Source: Thiocapsa sp.
Lineage (GTDB): Bacteria > Pseudomonadota > Gammaproteobacteria > Chromatiales > Chromatiaceae
DNA length: 64,000 nucleotides
Direction of reading: 5' to 3'
Assembly: GCF_018399035.1 (NCBI RefSeq)
Contig: NZ_CP073760.1
Coordinates: 1,860,001 to 1,924,000 of the forward strand
The notes under the pieces were generated by a model that was given only the letters and a program-made list of their open reading frames with translations, was not told where the DNA came from and did no database searches. This document shows positions 62,770-64,000 of the stretch, in pieces. The number at the start of each line of letters is the position of its first letter. The stretch's first letter is position 1. A program made the translations under genes and the position numbers.

Positions 62770-64000
62770 CTATAGGATTTCCCCCTGCAGCACCCGCTCG
62801 AAGCTGAGCTGGCCGTTCTCCAGACCCACCTCGATCAAATCGCCGGGAGCGAACTTCCCGGACAGGATCTCTTGGGCGAGCGAATTTTCGAGCTGCGCCC
62901 GGATCGCACGCTTGAGCGGACGCGCGCCGTAGACCGGATCGAAGCCGGCCTCGCCGAGATGATCCAGAGCGGCATCGCTGACCTCCAGCGCCATGTCCCG
63001 ATCGGCCAGGCGTTTGCGCAGATAGTCGATCTGGATCCGCGCGATCGCCCGAATCTGTGCCGGCTGCAAGGGATGGAAGACCACGATCTCGTCGAGCCGG
63101 TTGATGAACTCGGGCCGGAAGGCCACGCGCACGATCTCCATCACGGCGTCCTTCATCTCGGCATAGTTGGCCTCGCCGGCGACCTGCTGGATCACGTCCG
63201 AGCCCAGGTTCGAGGTCATGACGATCACGCTGTTACGAAAATCCACCGTGCGTCCCTGCCCGTCCGTCAGTCGCCCGTCGTCCAGCACCTGAAGCAGCAC
63301 ATTGAAGACATCCGGGTGCGCCTTCTCGACCTCGTCGAGCAGGATCAGGCTGTAGGGACGGCGCCGAATCGCCTCGGTCAGATAGCCGCCCTCCTCGTAG
63401 CCGACGTAGCCGGGCGGCGCGCCGATGAGACGCGCGACCGAGTGTTTCTCCATGAACTCGGACATGTCGATGCGGACCATCGCCTCGTCGGTGTCGAAGA
63501 GGAAGGACGCGAGCGCCTTGCACAGCTCGGTCTTGCCCACACCGGTCGGCCCGAGAAAGAGGAATGAGCCGATGGGGCGACCCGGATCCGACAGTCCCGC
63601 ACGCGAGCGGCGGATGGCGTCGCTCACCGCGCGTACCGCCTCGGCCTGGCCGACGACGCGCTTCTCGATCTCCTGCTCCATGCGCAGCAGCTTGTCGCGC
63701 TCGCCTTCGAGCATGCGCGAGACCGGGATGCCGGTCCACTTGGAGACGATCTCGGCGATCTCCTCCTCCGTCACTTTGTTGCGCAGGAGTCGGTTCTCGC
63801 CCTGGTCGGTATCCGCGGCAGAGGCGAGCTGTTTTTCCAGCTCGGGGATGCGCCCGTACTGCAGCTCGGACATGCGCCCCAGGTCTCCCGCACGCCGCGC
63901 GGTTTCCATTTCCACACGCGCGCGGTCGAGCGCCTCCTTGATGTGCGCCGTCCCCTGCACCGCCGCCTTCTCGGACTTCCAGATCTCGTCGAGATCGGAG
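62770..64000 (-). CDS. clpB: chaperone ClpB (3' part; start outside window)
   Basis: The frame is open beyond 64000 ([12 protein letters not shown] continues upstream), so only the last 410 codons are seen: the end of the middle domain, the second AAA+ domain and the C-terminal domain. Motifs of NBD2: [18 protein letters not shown] (Walker A), [37 protein letters not shown] (Walker B and sensor) and MTSNLGSD. The middle-domain [10 protein letters not shown] segment matches ClpB rather than ClpA. ClpB disaggregates heat-damaged proteins with DnaK. The gene ends about 22 nt beyond a terminator hairpin on the opposite side. Confidence 0.96.
   Translation of the reverse strand, partial: SDLDEIWKSEKAAVQGTAHIKEALDRARVEMETARRAGDLGRMSELQYGRIPELEKQLASAADTDQGENRLLRNKVTEEEIAEIVSKWTGIPVSRMLEGERDKLLRMEQEIEKRVVGQAEAVRAVSDAIRRSRAGLSDPGRPIGSFLFLGPTGVGKTELCKALASFLFDTDEAMVRIDMSEFMEKHSVARLIGAPPGYVGYEEGGYLTEAIRRRPYSLILLDEVEKAHPDVFNVLLQVLDDGRLTDGQGRTVDFRNSVIVMTSNLGSDVIQQVAGEANYAEMKDAVMEIVRVAFRPEFINRLDEIVVFHPLQPAQIRAIARIQIDYLRKRLADRDMALEVSDAALDHLGEAGFDPVYGARPLKRAIRAQLENSLAQEILSGKFAPGDLIEVGLENGQLSFERVLQGEIL

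Overview
The window is GC-rich proteobacterial DNA. It most resembles a purple sulfur bacterium (Chromatiaceae, for example a Thiocapsa- or Allochromatium-like organism). The main clues are a flavocytochrome c sulfide dehydrogenase pair (fccA-fccB, 40465-42395), a cytochrome c' (5865-6329), a NapC/NirT-type tetraheme cytochrome beside fccAB, and ordinary gammaproteobacterial housekeeping genes (ubiG, zapE, epmA-efp-epmB, bioB, nadA, clpB). The genus is an inference; no rRNA, tRNA, photosynthesis or CRISPR locus was seen.

Layout. 1-12986: a class V aminotransferase, ubiG, an HAD phosphatase-aminotransferase-zapE operon, cytochrome c', an erythromycin-esterase-like lipoprotein, a 2OG-Fe(II) oxygenase and an MscS-like channel. 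13000-15300: an accessory patch with a transposase remnant, a BrnT/BrnA-like toxin-antitoxin pair and about 670 bp of unassigned DNA. 15291-20458: a glutaminase-STAS-cNMP fusion, comF and bioB. 20459-20995: intergenic DNA packed with palindromic repeats. 20996-30190: the EF-P beta-lysylation set, a FimX-like degenerate c-di-GMP protein, 5'-nucleotidase, a solitary ParA-like ATPase and secreted proteins. 30200-35285: an RND pump whose adaptor gene carries a one-base frameshift. 35834-42395: dynamin-like GTPase, nadA, tetraheme cytochrome, ankyrin protein and fccAB. 42580-46107: DUF2333 and DUF502 membrane proteins and an ISAzo13-family insertion sequence. 46492-54231: a nine-gene Mrp/Mbh-like antiporter operon whose last subunit is fused to a peptidoglycan-binding domain. 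54592-64000: a deletion-scarred DUF3302/HlyD pair, a DUF2092 gene, an S9 peptidase, a PDC-sensor protein and the 3' part of clpB.

Two things stand out. First, a family of 83-89 bp palindromic elements with ends TAAACCGCGYC/GRCGCGGTTTA occurs ten times as complete copies plus three half-sites. It comes in two internal subtypes that form one composite (A-reverse, 23-24 nt spacer, B-forward) three times, and its ends supply the stop codon of at least seven adjacent genes and probably an eighth. Second, the Mrp-like operon has three NuoL/M/N-type subunits, no full-length MrpA, and a final subunit that carries a periplasmic Pro-rich linker, a two-Cys segment and a peptidoglycan-binding module. That suggests an ion-translocating complex tethered to the cell wall.
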